Source: JAJTHC01 sp040375445 (GTDB taxonomy: Bacteria > Cyanobacteriota > Vampirovibrionia > Vampirovibrionales > JAJTHC01). Taken from it: DNA of 64,000 nt. Both the position numbers and the translations under genes were made by a program. This document shows positions 49,706 to 58,568 of the stretch, piece by piece. The stretch covers positions 62,001 through 126,000 of the forward strand of contig JBEISK010000001.1 in the NCBI GenBank assembly GCA_040375445.1, written 5' to 3'. The notes beneath the pieces were generated by a model. The model had not been told where the DNA came from, made no database searches, and saw nothing but the letters and a program-made list of their open reading frames with translations. Numbering within the stretch: the stretch's first letter is position 1; each line of letters opens with the position of its first letter.

Positions 49706-50743
49706 TTATACATTTCCTAAGTCATTGAGCAAGCTTTCGATACTAGATTCTTCGCGACTTGCATTAGGCATCGATTTCTGAGGGGGAGTACTTGAAATAT
49801 TATTGTTTCTTGAAGAACTTGTTTGAGATGAAGAGGCACTAGACAGTTCTACACGACTCTTAAAACCGTTAATCATTAGGTATAGGTAGGATCCTTTTAC
49901 AGAAGTCAACGTAAAGTAGTTTCCGCCGTATTCAAAAGAACTGCCAATACGTTTGGAAAGCATAATGTTATTAGTTTCGTTGAGGAGTTTAAGTAAAATG
50001 GTGGCTGGTTTACGAGGGTCTTCATTGGAAACCACACCGACAAACTGAATTAAGGATTCTACAGGTACACCCAAACTAGTTTCAACAGGCTTACTTGGAA
50101 AGGGTTTGACGTTTTGTGGTTTTTCAGGATTTGAAATAACTTGGGTATTTTTTTGATCATTTTGTTTGTCTAAAAGATTTTTCAACCACTCTAGCTCAAT
50201 AAGAGGTTTAAAAGGGTCATTGCGAAAGGGGGCGACTTTGGGTTTTCTCTTAGAAGTACTTGTTTCAAGACTATTTGCTACCGCAAATAAGGCGTTGGCC
50301 TTTAAGCTTTCTTCACTTCCATCGAAATTTTCTTCAGGCAAGGAGGCTGCTAAAAGGGTTTGATTTTGAGTCGTTTCTTCAGGGGGGGGTTTGATGAGAT
50401 GGGTCATCCCTACCACCATTAAAACGAGGGCGACCCCTAATGAGGTTCCTGCAATAAAAAGGGCATTTTTCATACTTTTGTGTGGATCAATAAAGCGATT
50501 AAGTTGAGAAAAATAGCGTGTAATGGGATGCTGCCCTGCGGCGATTTTTTCAGCTTCAAGGGCTTCCCATTCTAGTGGGGCTTGAACAAAATTAAGCATG
50601 GCAGTGAAATTTCGTTGGGCAGGAATAATCCCATAGCCCGGTTGAAAGGCTCGTGTTTTGGCGACATCATGCCACGAGGTGGAAGCCGTGCTAAAGGCAC
50701 TGGCTTGACGAGGCAACTTATTTTGCAAAGGCGAACTAGACAT
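49706..50743 (-). CDS. PilP/GspC-like inner-membrane protein
   Basis: With ATG 50743 the protein has 345 residues. A cytoplasmic N-terminal part of about 95 residues precedes one membrane helix (ALFIAGTSLGVALVLMVVGM). A periplasmic Pro/Asn/Lys-rich stretch leads to a C-terminal domain (PVESLIQFVGVVSNEDPRKP ... ILLKLLNETNNIMLSKRIGS ... GGNYFTLTSVKGSYLYLMI) with the β-pattern of PilP/GspC HR domains, which contact secretins. A Ser/Asn-rich tail ends the protein. Upstream in-frame codons to 50905 look non-coding, and a TATACT box lies between. It heads an operon with two secretins. Confidence 0.7.
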   Translation of the reverse strand: MSSSPLQNKLPRQASAFSTASTSWHDVAKTRAFQPGYGIIPAQRNFTAMLNFVQAPLEWEALEAEKIAAGQHPITRYFSQLNRFIDPHKSMKNALFIAGTSLGVALVLMVVGMTHLIKPPPEETTQNQTLLAASLPEENFDGSEESLKANALFAVANSLETSTSKRKPKVAPFRNDPFKPLIELEWLKNLLDKQNDQKNTQVISNPEKPQNVKPFPSKPVETSLGVPVESLIQFVGVVSNEDPRKPATILLKLLNETNNIMLSKRIGSSFEYGGNYFTLTSVKGSYLYLMINGFKSRVELSSASSSQTSSSRNNNISSTPPQKSMPNASREESSIESLLNDLGNV

Positions 50744-50998
50744 AGGGTAAGACTCTTTCACACCATTTTGGACTCTCTTACTGTTTAGTATAAGGAATAG
50801 GGGAGTCTTCTTGGGTTTTTGAGGTCTAATTTCCCCTAAAAAGCTTAAGCCAAAACGGGGGTTGAACAGGCGCGTTTGTAACCGTTTGTAAAAAAAGGGC
50901 ATCAAAAAAAGAAGGACGACCCTTTATGCCTTTGTGTTACAATAAGGCTGTGTTTTTATTTTAGTAGGTTCATGGCCAAACAGGTCTAGGTAGATCAT

Positions 50999-51591
50999 AT
51001 GCAAATACAATCCAGTTCACTCCTCTCCTCTCCTCTCCTTATGCTTCATCTGTCGCAGCGCCTCAATCGACCTTAGTGGGGCAGCGGGCGTCTCTTTCCT
51101 CTCAACGCCAAGGGTCAAGGCACGCAACATTCGCGAAGGAATTAAAATCGCTCCTAGATCGTTTGAGGCCCGTCCGATTTGCGGAACATGAGCGTAAACT
51201 CATCTTAAACATGTTCCCAGAAAATCAACATCAGGAAATCCTGCCATTATTAGAGGCCCTGCGCCATCACCCTCTGTCAACTTTCGTTAGTGTGGATGTT
51301 CGTGATGCGAAGCCAACGTTATTAACCCTCCCTTTGTTTCAGCCCCAATCAATTAGTGATGTTAAGGGGATAAAACAGATAAGCAGCAGCTATATCGGTC
51401 AACTGAACAATTTACTACGGTCCTTAAATGATTCAACCTTCCCAGCCACTTGCTTTCGTATTGCAAAAGACAAAGACACAGGCCAATTAAGTCTTTCAGT
51501 CTCTTTAAAGGATCAAACCCCTAAACAAATCCAGACTATTTTAACCCATTTACCAGCGATTATCAAGGCGTTAATGTCTGTCCGTGCTTAA
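50999..51591 (+). CDS. Unknown protein, reading frame interrupted at (CTCCT)4
   Basis: The main open frame runs from GTG 51076 to 51591 (171 residues) and has no ribosome site. ATG 50999 with AGGTAG upstream lies in another frame and runs through four CTCCT units (51020-51039) into a stop at 51074. Removing one unit fuses the two, giving about 195 residues that begin MQIQSSSLLSSPYASS. The body has helical and β segments (FAKELKSLLDRLRPVRFAEH; LSTFVSVDVRDAKPTLLTLP; GQLSLSVSLKDQTPKQIQTI) and no signal peptide. The family is not recognised. The gene may be phase-variable, or the repeat miscounted. Confidence 0.6.
51020..51039 (+). repeat. (CTCCT)4 pentanucleotide simple-sequence repeat
   Basis: Four perfect CTCCT units lie 18 bp after ATG 50999. 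Each gain or loss shifts the frame. Three units (or six) would connect ATG 50999 to the downstream frame; four do not. Confidence 0.85.
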
Positions 51592-52526
51592 GCCGTGACT
51601 TCAATCGTCGTTTTAAAGTGGAGTTTGGCGATTTTTCGCAAGCCGTCAAGCCCTTCGGCTCGGAAGACTTGCTTGCCCATGGCAACGACTTTCGCACTGG
51701 CGCCTAAGGGTAAATCATAACCTGATGTTTCCCTTAACTGGGCCATGCTTTGTAAAAACTGGTAACGCGCCACCACCGACGCCGCGGCCACCGCGGGGTG
51801 CGACAATTCCGCCTTCGTTGATTGTGACACCTTCACTTCGGGGGCGTATTGCTTTAGGGCATCCAGCAAATGCGGGCCTTGTGTAAATTGATCCACCATA
51901 AGGCAAGGGGCATCGATGAGCGTCCCTTGTTTTTGCATCAAGCCTGCCACGGTTTTGGCGTGCATTAAAGCCAGTAAATGGTTTAAGTGCTGGCCTTTGG
52001 CGTGAAAGGCCTCATATTGACGGTTATACCCTTCAGGCATTAACACCAAAAACGCCACCTGCTCAATGCCGAGTGCTTCCACCAGTTGAGGCGCCACTTC
52101 TTTAATTTTAGCATCGCTCATCGCTTTAGAATCGGTGATGCCCAGACGTTTCAAGAGGGGTAATTGGCTTTCAGCCACATGGACGCAAGCCGTGACCAAC
52201 GGTCCAAAATAATCGCCTTTGCCACTTTCATCCGACCCATAAGGGAAATACGCCGTATGTGCCACCGAAGCTTCAACCGTCGATTTCAAGCCCAAGGCGC
52301 CCAAGGCATCCACCAAGCAAGCGTCGCTTTGCGTTTGAAGGGTATACGTCCCATTTCGATACTGTTTGACCAGTATTTTTTCTTTGCTGGTGGGATGCAC
52401 ACCGTCCAAGCGGTAGAGGCAGTTTTGTTCCGTCTTTAATTGGGGGGAAGACACCCACGCCGAAAGACGTTCTTTGCGTTGAGCTTGAACGCTTGGCGTG
52501 AGCTTTAAATCTTTGTGAACCGCCAT
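51588..52526 (-). CDS. rnhC: Ribonuclease HIII
   Basis: RNase HIII cleaves RNA in RNA-DNA hybrids. The 312-residue protein has an N-terminal TBP-like domain (about 1-85: YRLDGVHPTSKEKILVKQYR) typical of HIII. The catalytic signature is DESGKGDYFGPL at 99-110, which uses Asp-Glu where HII has Asp-Glu-Ala-G-RG. Later motifs include ITDSKAMSDAKI and LMVDQFTQGP. It lies 12 bp after glgB and overlaps the convergent unknown gene by 4 bp. Confidence 0.93.
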   Translation of the reverse strand: MAVHKDLKLTPSVQAQRKERLSAWVSSPQLKTEQNCLYRLDGVHPTSKEKILVKQYRNGTYTLQTQSDACLVDALGALGLKSTVEASVAHTAYFPYGSDESGKGDYFGPLVTACVHVAESQLPLLKRLGITDSKAMSDAKIKEVAPQLVEALGIEQVAFLVLMPEGYNRQYEAFHAKGQHLNHLLALMHAKTVAGLMQKQGTLIDAPCLMVDQFTQGPHLLDALKQYAPEVKVSQSTKAELSHPAVAAASVVARYQFLQSMAQLRETSGYDLPLGASAKVVAMGKQVFRAEGLDGLRKIAKLHFKTTIEVTA

Positions 52527-52538
52527 GAATAATGCTTT

Positions 52539-54497
52539 CTAGGCTCGTTTTAAAAAGGTGACGCCTAAGGGAGGCAAAGTTAAGCTTAGGCTTTGGGCAT
52601 GCCCGTGGAAGCCCACGTCTTGCGTCCAAACTTCCCCTGTGTTGAGTTGCCCTGAACCACCGTAGATTTCGTTGTCTGTATTGAGAAGTTCTATATATTG
52701 GCCTGCATACGGCACACCCACACGATAGTTGTACTGCGTGGTCGGCGTAAAATTACAGATAACGACCACATCATCCGCTTCAAAATGCCCACGTCTCATG
52801 AACGCCATAACACTATTTTCGTTGTCTTGGCAATCAATCATGTAAAAGCCTTCGGCATTGGTGTCTTGCTGATGCAAGGCGGGCTCATGACGATACAAGG
52901 CGTTTAGGTCACGAATGAGATGCTGAATGCCTGTATGGCTTTCCCACTGCGTGAGGTGCCAATCGATGCTTTCTTGAGCGTTCCACTCGTTCCACTGCCC
53001 GATGTCGCATCCCATAAATAATAATTTCTTACCAGGTTGCGCCCATTGGTAGGCATACAACGCCCGAGCGTTGGCGAATTGTTGCCACATGTCGCCAGGC
53101 ATTTTGGACAAAATGGCTTGTTTGCCGTGTACCACTTCATCATGGCTTAGGGGTAAGCAGAAGTTTTCGCTAAACATGTACAAACCACGGAAGGTAATAC
53201 CATTTTGATGATACTTACGGTGAATGGGGTCTTTACTAAAGTATTCAAGGGTGTCGTGCATCCAGCCCATGTCCCATTTATAGTCAAAGCCTAAACCGCC
53301 TTCACTGGTGGGTTTGGTGACACCGCCCCAGCTGGTGGATTCTTCGGCGAACATCAAGGCATCGGGGAAGCAATGATGAACAGCATCATTTAAATCACGC
53401 AAGAAGTAGATGGCATCCAAGTTTTCACGACCGCCGTAAATGTTGGGTTCCCACTCGCCTTCTTCACGAGAATAATCTAAGTACAGCATCGACGCAACAG
53501 CATCGACACGCAAGCCATCGATGTGGTATTTGTCGAGCCAAAATAGGGCATTTGAAATCAAGAAATTACGCACTTCCCAGCGTCCGTAATTAAAAATGTC
53601 GGTACCCCAATCTTTATGCTCACGTTTGCGAGCATCGCTATGTTCGTATAGGTGTGTACCGTCAAAGAAGTCTAAGCCGTGTAAGTCTTTGGGGAAGTGG
53701 GCAGGTACCCAGTCCACAATCACACCAATACCGTTTTGGTGGAATTTGTCCACCAAGTACTTAAACTCATCAGGGTTGCCAAAACGACTGGTGGGGGCAA
53801 AATACCCAACCGTCTGATAGCCCCACGACAAATCATAAGGATGTTCCGCAATCGGCATTAATTCCACATGGGTGTAGTTCATGGAACGCACGTACTCAAC
53901 GAGTTTTTCGGCGAGTTCTACATAGCTCAACCAGCGGTTACCGTCTTCAGGAATTTTCATCCACGAACCGAGGTGGCATTCATAAACCGACACAGGGCTT
54001 TCGGTGGAAGGTTTCGCCCCACGATAGCTCATCCATTCTTTATCATTCCACTGATAGGCGTCGACATCCCACACTTTAGAACCTGTGCGAGGGCGTTCTT
54101 CTGCGAAGAATCCCATGGGGTCTGCTTTTTCGACTTCGTAAAAAGTGGCAGAAGACTGCATGTAGTATTTGTAGGTTTCGCCTGCTTTAAGATGAGGCAC
54201 AAAGCCTACCCAGTAGCCAGAGCCTTTAAAATTGTGCATGAAATGCGATTGCGTGTTCCAGCCATTAAAGTCGCCGATAATCGCAACGCTTTGGGCATTA
54301 GGTGCCCACACGCAGAAATGGACGCCTTGGGTGCCGTCGGCATCTTGCGACAAATGCGCCCCTATTTTATTATACATTTGAAGGTGTTTGCCTTCACGCA
54401 AGAGGTAGAGGTCATATTCCGTGATAAAATCAGTGACGATGGTTTCTTGAGCAACCATGACAGGCTCCTTTTTGTCCAAAATAGATGAGGTTTGCAT
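52539..54497 (-). CDS. glgB: 1,4-alpha-glucan branching enzyme
   Basis: GlgB introduces α-1,6 branches into glycogen. With ATG 54497 (CAAGGAT upstream) it has 652 residues. It has an N-terminal CBM48 domain (GVHFCVWAPNAQSVAIIGDF). The GH13 barrel follows with ELMPIAEHPYDLSWGYQTVG, the nucleophile in GLRVDAVASMLYLDY, the acid/base Glu in FAEEST, and PLSHDEVVHGK. The C-terminal β-domain ends near LSLTLPPLGVTFLKR. A longer frame to 54545 is open but lacks a ribosome site. No glgA or glgC is in the window. Confidence 0.95.
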   Translation of the reverse strand: MQTSSILDKKEPVMVAQETIVTDFITEYDLYLLREGKHLQMYNKIGAHLSQDADGTQGVHFCVWAPNAQSVAIIGDFNGWNTQSHFMHNFKGSGYWVGFVPHLKAGETYKYYMQSSATFYEVEKADPMGFFAEERPRTGSKVWDVDAYQWNDKEWMSYRGAKPSTESPVSVYECHLGSWMKIPEDGNRWLSYVELAEKLVEYVRSMNYTHVELMPIAEHPYDLSWGYQTVGYFAPTSRFGNPDEFKYLVDKFHQNGIGVIVDWVPAHFPKDLHGLDFFDGTHLYEHSDARKREHKDWGTDIFNYGRWEVRNFLISNALFWLDKYHIDGLRVDAVASMLYLDYSREEGEWEPNIYGGRENLDAIYFLRDLNDAVHHCFPDALMFAEESTSWGGVTKPTSEGGLGFDYKWDMGWMHDTLEYFSKDPIHRKYHQNGITFRGLYMFSENFCLPLSHDEVVHGKQAILSKMPGDMWQQFANARALYAYQWAQPGKKLLFMGCDIGQWNEWNAQESIDWHLTQWESHTGIQHLIRDLNALYRHEPALHQQDTNAEGFYMIDCQDNENSVMAFMRRGHFEADDVVVICNFTPTTQYNYRVGVPYAGQYIELLNTDNEIYGGSGQLNTGEVWTQDVGFHGHAQSLSLTLPPLGVTFLKRA

Positions 54498-54648
54498 GAA
54501 GATAGATCCTTGTTCAATAGAGGCGATTAACAGAGTCGGTACCACTCAAGTGAGGGTATTCACGGACTAAGATCAAGTCTACCTCACGTTCTTTCAGTGT
54601 ATCATAGCTTGAACGGAAAAACACCTTCTTTGTACGATATTTTAGTTT

Positions 54649-55509
54649 CTACCTATTCAATACATAATGACGCATCGCTTGAGCCGCCCCATCTTCTAAG
54701 ATATGTGGCACAATGCCCTTGGCTTTACGTTGTACGGCAAGCGGTCCATTTGCCATGGCAAGTCCCAAGCCTTCCCCTTCAAGCATGGCGACATCATTTT
54801 CTTCATCGCCCAAGCACATGACTTCTTTGGGTAAAATGCCCCATTGTTCGGCTAACGCCACGACTGCCGACCACTTGCTCACATCAGGTGCCGTCAATTC
54901 CAAGAAATTATGCCGAGACTTACAGGCCCCGATGCGTTCTGCCCCATAGGTTTCCAACAAGTACGCACGCACATTTCCCAACACGGTAGGATCGTTGTTG
55001 ATGACCACCATTTTCGGTGGCGCATCGGCTTGCAAAATGCTTAAGACATCGTCCAGTAAAACAGGCTCAATCGACGACGTCCGCTTGTATTCATCCACAT
55101 AAAGATCATGCGGTTGACTATGTAAAACATCGTTGACATAAACATTGATGTGAATACCTTGGCTTTGGCAATAGCCCACAATTTCTTTCGCCAGATCCAG
55201 CGGAACAGGATTGCTATAGCGAAGAGCAAAACCGTCTTGGCTGTTTCGCACCACAGCGCCTTGATAGCAGATCACTGGCGTGTCTAGCCCTAGGCGTTTA
55301 ACATAAGGCAAGGCGGAAGGAAACATCCGCCCTGTGGCAATGACGACTTTCACGCCTGCTTGGCTGACGGCTTGAATCGTGTTTAGCACGACGTCGCTGA
55401 CCTTTAAATCGGACTGCACCAGCGTGCCGTCTAAGTCGCAAACCACCATTTTAATGGGGTGCTCGTAAGCAGGAAATAAAACAGGGGGCGTGTTGGTAGA
55501 AGTTGACAT
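54649..55509 (-). CDS. Cof-type HAD phosphatase
   Basis: This haloacid dehalogenase-superfamily phosphatase has the Cof/type IIB architecture and 286 residues. Motif I VVCDLDGTLV has nucleophile Asp25 and Asp27. Motif II is VIATGRM. The C2B cap lies in the middle. The C-terminal block has EVMCLGDEENDVAMLEGEG with motif IV. Such enzymes act on sugar phosphates or cofactor phosphates; the substrate cannot be told from sequence. It is divergent from the thioredoxin-like gene, with repeat copy 4 in the gap. Confidence 0.9.
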   Translation of the reverse strand: MSTSTNTPPVLFPAYEHPIKMVVCDLDGTLVQSDLKVSDVVLNTIQAVSQAGVKVVIATGRMFPSALPYVKRLGLDTPVICYQGAVVRNSQDGFALRYSNPVPLDLAKEIVGYCQSQGIHINVYVNDVLHSQPHDLYVDEYKRTSSIEPVLLDDVLSILQADAPPKMVVINNDPTVLGNVRAYLLETYGAERIGACKSRHNFLELTAPDVSKWSAVVALAEQWGILPKEVMCLGDEENDVAMLEGEGLGLAMANGPLAVQRKAKGIVPHILEDGAAQAMRHYVLNR

Positions 55510-55533
55510 GGGAATTCCTTTAAAGGGTTAAAA

Positions 55534-55683
55534 TATATTGTTTTATAGATGAAATGAGCTATTAGACTATTCTAGGAGCCTAGATTTTTTTGTGAGGGCG
55601 TGTACACAGACGTACATAACAGAACAAAAAAATCGTAGCGACAACGAAGAGGCAATAGAACATTTTATCTATAAAACACTATA
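55534..55683 (+). repeat. 150-bp palindromic repeat, copy 4
   Basis: The outer arms are TATATTGTTTTATAGATGAA and TTTATCTATAAAACACTATA, pairing over about 30 bp with few mismatches. Inside is CTATTCTAGGAGCCTAG (near 55571-55587), the core stem GATTTTTTTGT/ACAAAAAAATC with tip GTGTAC-ACAGAC-GTACAT, then CGTAGCGACAACGAAG. The promoter of the thioredoxin gene begins 3 bp after its right end. Confidence 0.85.
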
Positions 55684-55685
55684 CC

Positions 55686-55714
55686 TTGTAAGTATATCGC
55701 AAAGGTTCTATAAT
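55686..55714 (+). promoter_or_regulatory. Promoter of the membrane thioredoxin gene
   Basis: TTGTAA (55686-55691) and a perfect TATAAT (55709-55714) are separated by 17 bp. It lies directly beside repeat copy 4, so that repeat is upstream of, not inside, this transcript. Confidence 0.65.
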
Positions 55715-55748
55715 AAAAAGCAAAGAAAGAGTTTATAAAGGTGACGAT

Positions 55749-56267
55749 ATGATGCAAGCACGCTTCAATTTCTGGACGCCCAGCCTTCTTGTTTTTGGGA
55801 TGCTCCTCTTCTTTTGGGGAACATCGCTCATCAAGGTGTTTTCATCGGCGGACGCCTTTTTTCGCTTCCCGTCGAGTTATGATAAGGATGCGAGTTTGCC
55901 TGTGCCTCAACGCATCAGCGAAGCCAAGACGCCTCGTTTGTTGGTCGAATTTTACCAAGATTCTTGCGTCACCTGTCAGCAAGTGGCTCCCTTGTTGTTT
56001 GAACTGAGTGAACAGAAATCCTTTCAACGTTGTTTGAGCGTGTTGCCTATTGATGCCGACAAAGCCGAAAATCGCTTGTATGTGGATTTATTTAAGGTGA
56101 CTAAAGTCCCTGCCTTCTTCATCTTTGAGCCTCGTGCAATGAAGAAAACCACCGTACCTTTATTAGAGCGTTTGAGTGAAGCAGGCGAAACGAATAAAAC
56201 CTTAATCAAGCAGGTGATTCAAACAAGCTTGAAGCAGCACGATCCGAAGAATAAATGCTCTATTTAG
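55749..56267 (+). CDS. Membrane-anchored thioredoxin-like protein
   Basis: The 172-residue protein has an N-terminal membrane anchor (SLLVFGMLLFFWGTSLIKVF). A thioredoxin fold outside the inner membrane follows. The redox motif C-V-T-C is at residues 73-76 in VEFYQDSCVTCQQVAPLLFE, and the cis-Pro region is VTKVPAFFIFEP. It could handle periplasmic disulfides or heme/metal insertion. The gene is convergent with, and overlaps by 8 bp, the NicO-type transporter gene. AAAGGTGA precedes the ATG. Confidence 0.83.
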   Translation: MMQARFNFWTPSLLVFGMLLFFWGTSLIKVFSSADAFFRFPSSYDKDASLPVPQRISEAKTPRLLVEFYQDSCVTCQQVAPLLFELSEQKSFQRCLSVLPIDADKAENRLYVDLFKVTKVPAFFIFEPRAMKKTTVPLLERLSEAGETNKTLIKQVIQTSLKQHDPKNKCSI

Positions 56268-57069
56268 TCGTATTAAATGATTGTAAACTATGCCACACAA
56301 AATAAAGCCCCATCAGCAACACCAAAAAGCCCGAGCCTTTTAAGAAAAAGCCTTGCACCTTTTGCAAGCCCGCCCACCGCTTTGAACCTCGCTCTAAGCC
56401 GATGCCCCCAAGCTTGCCTAAGATGCCAAAGCACATCAACATACTCGACATCCCTATACTAAAGACCAACACAAAGGCAAACGCCTTCCACTGCCCCAAA
56501 CTAATCGCCAAACTTAAGCTTGAAAGGGTTAGCGGGCAAGGACGGAAGCCACTCATCAAGCCGAGTAGAAACAACTCTTTATTTTGTTGCCACGCGCCAG
56601 ACGCATTTAAAATAGACGCTTCTGCCACTTCATTTTCACTATGCTGACAAGACGACGAACAGGGCTTTAGGGCTTCCAAGGATTCGAGCATCGTGGTTTC
56701 GGACGGGTTGGCTTCTGGCACAGGGGCAGATTTTTCTTGCGTACGACGCAACATATTCACCCCTAAAATCACCACAAACGTGGCAGAAACCAACTGTAAG
56801 ACATTAAACCAAATGGCAGGAATACCCTGCGTACGGTGAAGCACATTGAAGAATAAGGCGACGCCCACCAACAACACCAATCCGTGAGCAAAGGTAATAA
56901 TCCCCCCGAGCTTTAAAATATCAAGGTAGGAAGACTTGGGTTGCCCCATGTAAGTCGCAATGACAATTTTGCCATGACCAGGTTCTAAGGCATGTAAAGC
57001 CCCTAAGGCAAACGCCGTGACCAGTGAAAAAGACGGCAAGCTAAGAAATAAAGAAGACGCTACAGGCAT
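56260..57069 (-). CDS. NicO-family nickel/cobalt (or related) membrane transporter
   Basis: This 269-residue polytopic membrane protein has about six helices. The first carries the family motif HALEPGHGK (about residues 26-34), and a second-half motif GLMSGFRPCPLTLSSLSLAI contains another conserved Pro-Cys-Pro segment typical of the NicO/RcnA and related exporter group. The central cytoplasmic loop is hydrophilic with Cys and His (PCSSSCQHSENEVAEAS), a possible metal site. Transport of Ni2+ or Co2+ is the family expectation; the substrate here is not proven. Confidence 0.75.
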   Translation of the reverse strand: MPVASSLFLSLPSFSLVTAFALGALHALEPGHGKIVIATYMGQPKSSYLDILKLGGIITFAHGLVLLVGVALFFNVLHRTQGIPAIWFNVLQLVSATFVVILGVNMLRRTQEKSAPVPEANPSETTMLESLEALKPCSSSCQHSENEVAEASILNASGAWQQNKELFLLGLMSGFRPCPLTLSSLSLAISLGQWKAFAFVLVFSIGMSSMLMCFGILGKLGGIGLERGSKRWAGLQKVQGFFLKGSGFLVLLMGLYFVWHSLQSFNTTK

Positions 57070-57136
57070 GGGGCTAAACCACTTTGATTAAGGAGAGCAA
57101 GAAAGGGGACGGTATTAGAAGAAAAACCACTAAAGC

Positions 57137-57604
57137 TTAAACTTCTACAATAATTTCGATTTCAACAGGGGCTTCTAAGGGCAAGTTCGCCACACCCACG
57201 GCGGATCGGGCGTGTTGACCGACTGTTAAGCCAAAGACTTCGGTGAGGGTATTGGATGCTCCGTTGATGACGGCAGGCTGATTGTAGAAATCGTGGGTTC
57301 CCATCACAAATCCTGTGACTTTCACCACTTGCTTGACGTTTTCTAAGCTCCCCATTTGAGTTTTAATGACACTCAACGCATTTAAAATACACAAGCGAGC
57401 CGCTGCTTGAGCGTCTTCCAAAGACACTTCGGCACCCACGCGACCTTTATATAGGAGTTCACCGTTTTGCATAGGCAGCATACCACTGGTGAAAATCAAG
57501 TTGCCGATTTGTTTACAAGGAATGTAAGATGCCACAGGCAAGGGGGCTTCAGGGAGTTCAGCATCCCATTGGGCAAGGGTTTTAGAAGGACTTGTGGTAT
57601 TCAT
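57137..57604 (-). CDS. RidA/YjgF family enamine deaminase
   Basis: RidA proteins hydrolyse reactive enamine/imine intermediates from PLP enzymes. In 155 residues the fold is clear: ASYIPCKQIGNLIFTSGMLP, then AQAAARLCILNALSVIKTQM and VGVANLPLEAPVEIEIIVEV. The archetypal active-site Arg (R105 in E. coli) is at HARSAVGVANLPLEAPVEIE. The IPCKQIGNLIF start and the GTHDFYNQPAVINGASN segment place it in the longer YjgF-like (Rid-other) branch rather than strict RidA. It stands alone. Confidence 0.87.
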   Translation of the reverse strand: MNTTSPSKTLAQWDAELPEAPLPVASYIPCKQIGNLIFTSGMLPMQNGELLYKGRVGAEVSLEDAQAAARLCILNALSVIKTQMGSLENVKQVVKVTGFVMGTHDFYNQPAVINGASNTLTEVFGLTVGQHARSAVGVANLPLEAPVEIEIIVEV

Positions 57605-57693
57605 CGTGAAAGGACTTCCTTATAGATATTTTGCATAACAAATGATAGTCTTTAGCATACGCTTAAGACAGTCTAATGTAAAGCAGAAGCCTT

Positions 57694-58428
57694 TTACTGA
57701 AAGGGATGACCAGGAATAGAGGTCTTGGCACCGCCGTCGATGAAGGTGTTACGGTCTAGGCTACGGTCTCGGTTGATGGTGCCGTCATAGAGCAGGCGTT
57801 TGCGTTTTTCTTCATCGCCCGCGAGATCGATCATACTTTGCACGCTACGCATCGTGTTGTGATCTAAGCCTTGCACGGTGGGCATTACAGATGCTTGCGT
57901 GGAAACGTAAGGCTCTAAAAGTGGGATGACATCTTGTGATCCAGCCAAGCCAGAGGCGTCAACGTTTTGAATTTTTTCAATTACACGACCATTTTCATCG
58001 ATTCGCACGGCTTCGATCTGAATGGCATTAAAGCAATAAGTTGGTACGACGTCTTTTCCTTTTTTAAACGGTGAATTAGGGGGGAGTTCTTTAAAGACTT
58101 CGGTGCTAGGCAAAGGGATTTGCACTTGTTGCACATTTTGTGTCGGCGAAAAGGTAACAATCAACTTGTCCGCAGGCAAGCTTTGATCGCCTGAAGGCAA
58201 ATAGCGATAGTAAATCACCACTTGCTCACTGGGGTTAGCTTTCACGGTCACAGTATTCACTTTGTCTCGATAGAAGGCGTTGGGCAAATAAAGCTGGTTG
58301 GGCTTGGGCAGGCGTTGCACATTCAAGCGTTGAATGGCAGAACGGTTGGCGTAAGAAGCAGGCAAGCTTCCAGCGAACACGCCTAGAATTAAGAGGACTG
58401 AAAAAAAGGATCCTATTTTTTTAGACAT
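57694..58428 (-). CDS. Secreted hypothetical protein
   Basis: The 244-residue protein starts with a good signal peptide (FFSVLLILGVFAGSLPASYA, cleavage near residue 27). The mature part is β-rich with Pro (VNTVTVKANPSEQVVIYYRY; DKLIVTFSPTQNVQQVQIPL), perhaps an Ig-like domain. A polar C-terminal region follows, with MRSVQSMIDLAGDEEKRKRL and TINRDRSLDRNTFIDGG. The family is not recognised. It probably acts in the periplasm or at the surface. It lies downstream of tsf, separated by repeat copy 5 and a terminator. Confidence 0.68.
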   Translation of the reverse strand: MSKKIGSFFSVLLILGVFAGSLPASYANRSAIQRLNVQRLPKPNQLYLPNAFYRDKVNTVTVKANPSEQVVIYYRYLPSGDQSLPADKLIVTFSPTQNVQQVQIPLPSTEVFKELPPNSPFKKGKDVVPTYCFNAIQIEAVRIDENGRVIEKIQNVDASGLAGSQDVIPLLEPYVSTQASVMPTVQGLDHNTMRSVQSMIDLAGDEEKRKRLLYDGTINRDRSLDRNTFIDGGAKTSIPGHPFQ

Positions 58429-58518
58429 CAGAGCTACTCCCTTCTTATCATTAGATTTGCCTTTCTATTATATCACATTCTAAAGCGAGTCCCTTAATTT
58501 TTAAGATTTGGCCTATGA

Positions 58519-58546
58519 AAACCGCCTGCCTTTAAAAACAGGCGGT
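58519..58546. terminator. Terminator downstream of tsf and repeat copy 5
   Basis: AACCGCCTG and CAGGCGGTT form a 9-bp GC-rich stem, with GTTTT-like tails on both strands. It follows repeat copy 5 on the minus strand, so the repeat is likely to be transcribed as the 3' end of the rpsB-tsf message. Confidence 0.65.
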
Positions 58547-58568
58547 TACGTTTTATATTAAACTTTAC

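Noticed and set aside
50744..50905. N-terminal extension of the PilP-like protein from 50905
   Set aside because: The residues are basic and low in complexity, there is no ribosome site, and a TATACT box falls inside it.
53868..54488. 206-residue plus-strand frame opposite glgB
   Set aside because: It is antisense to the conserved N-terminal half of GlgB, with no ribosome site or recognisable protein features.
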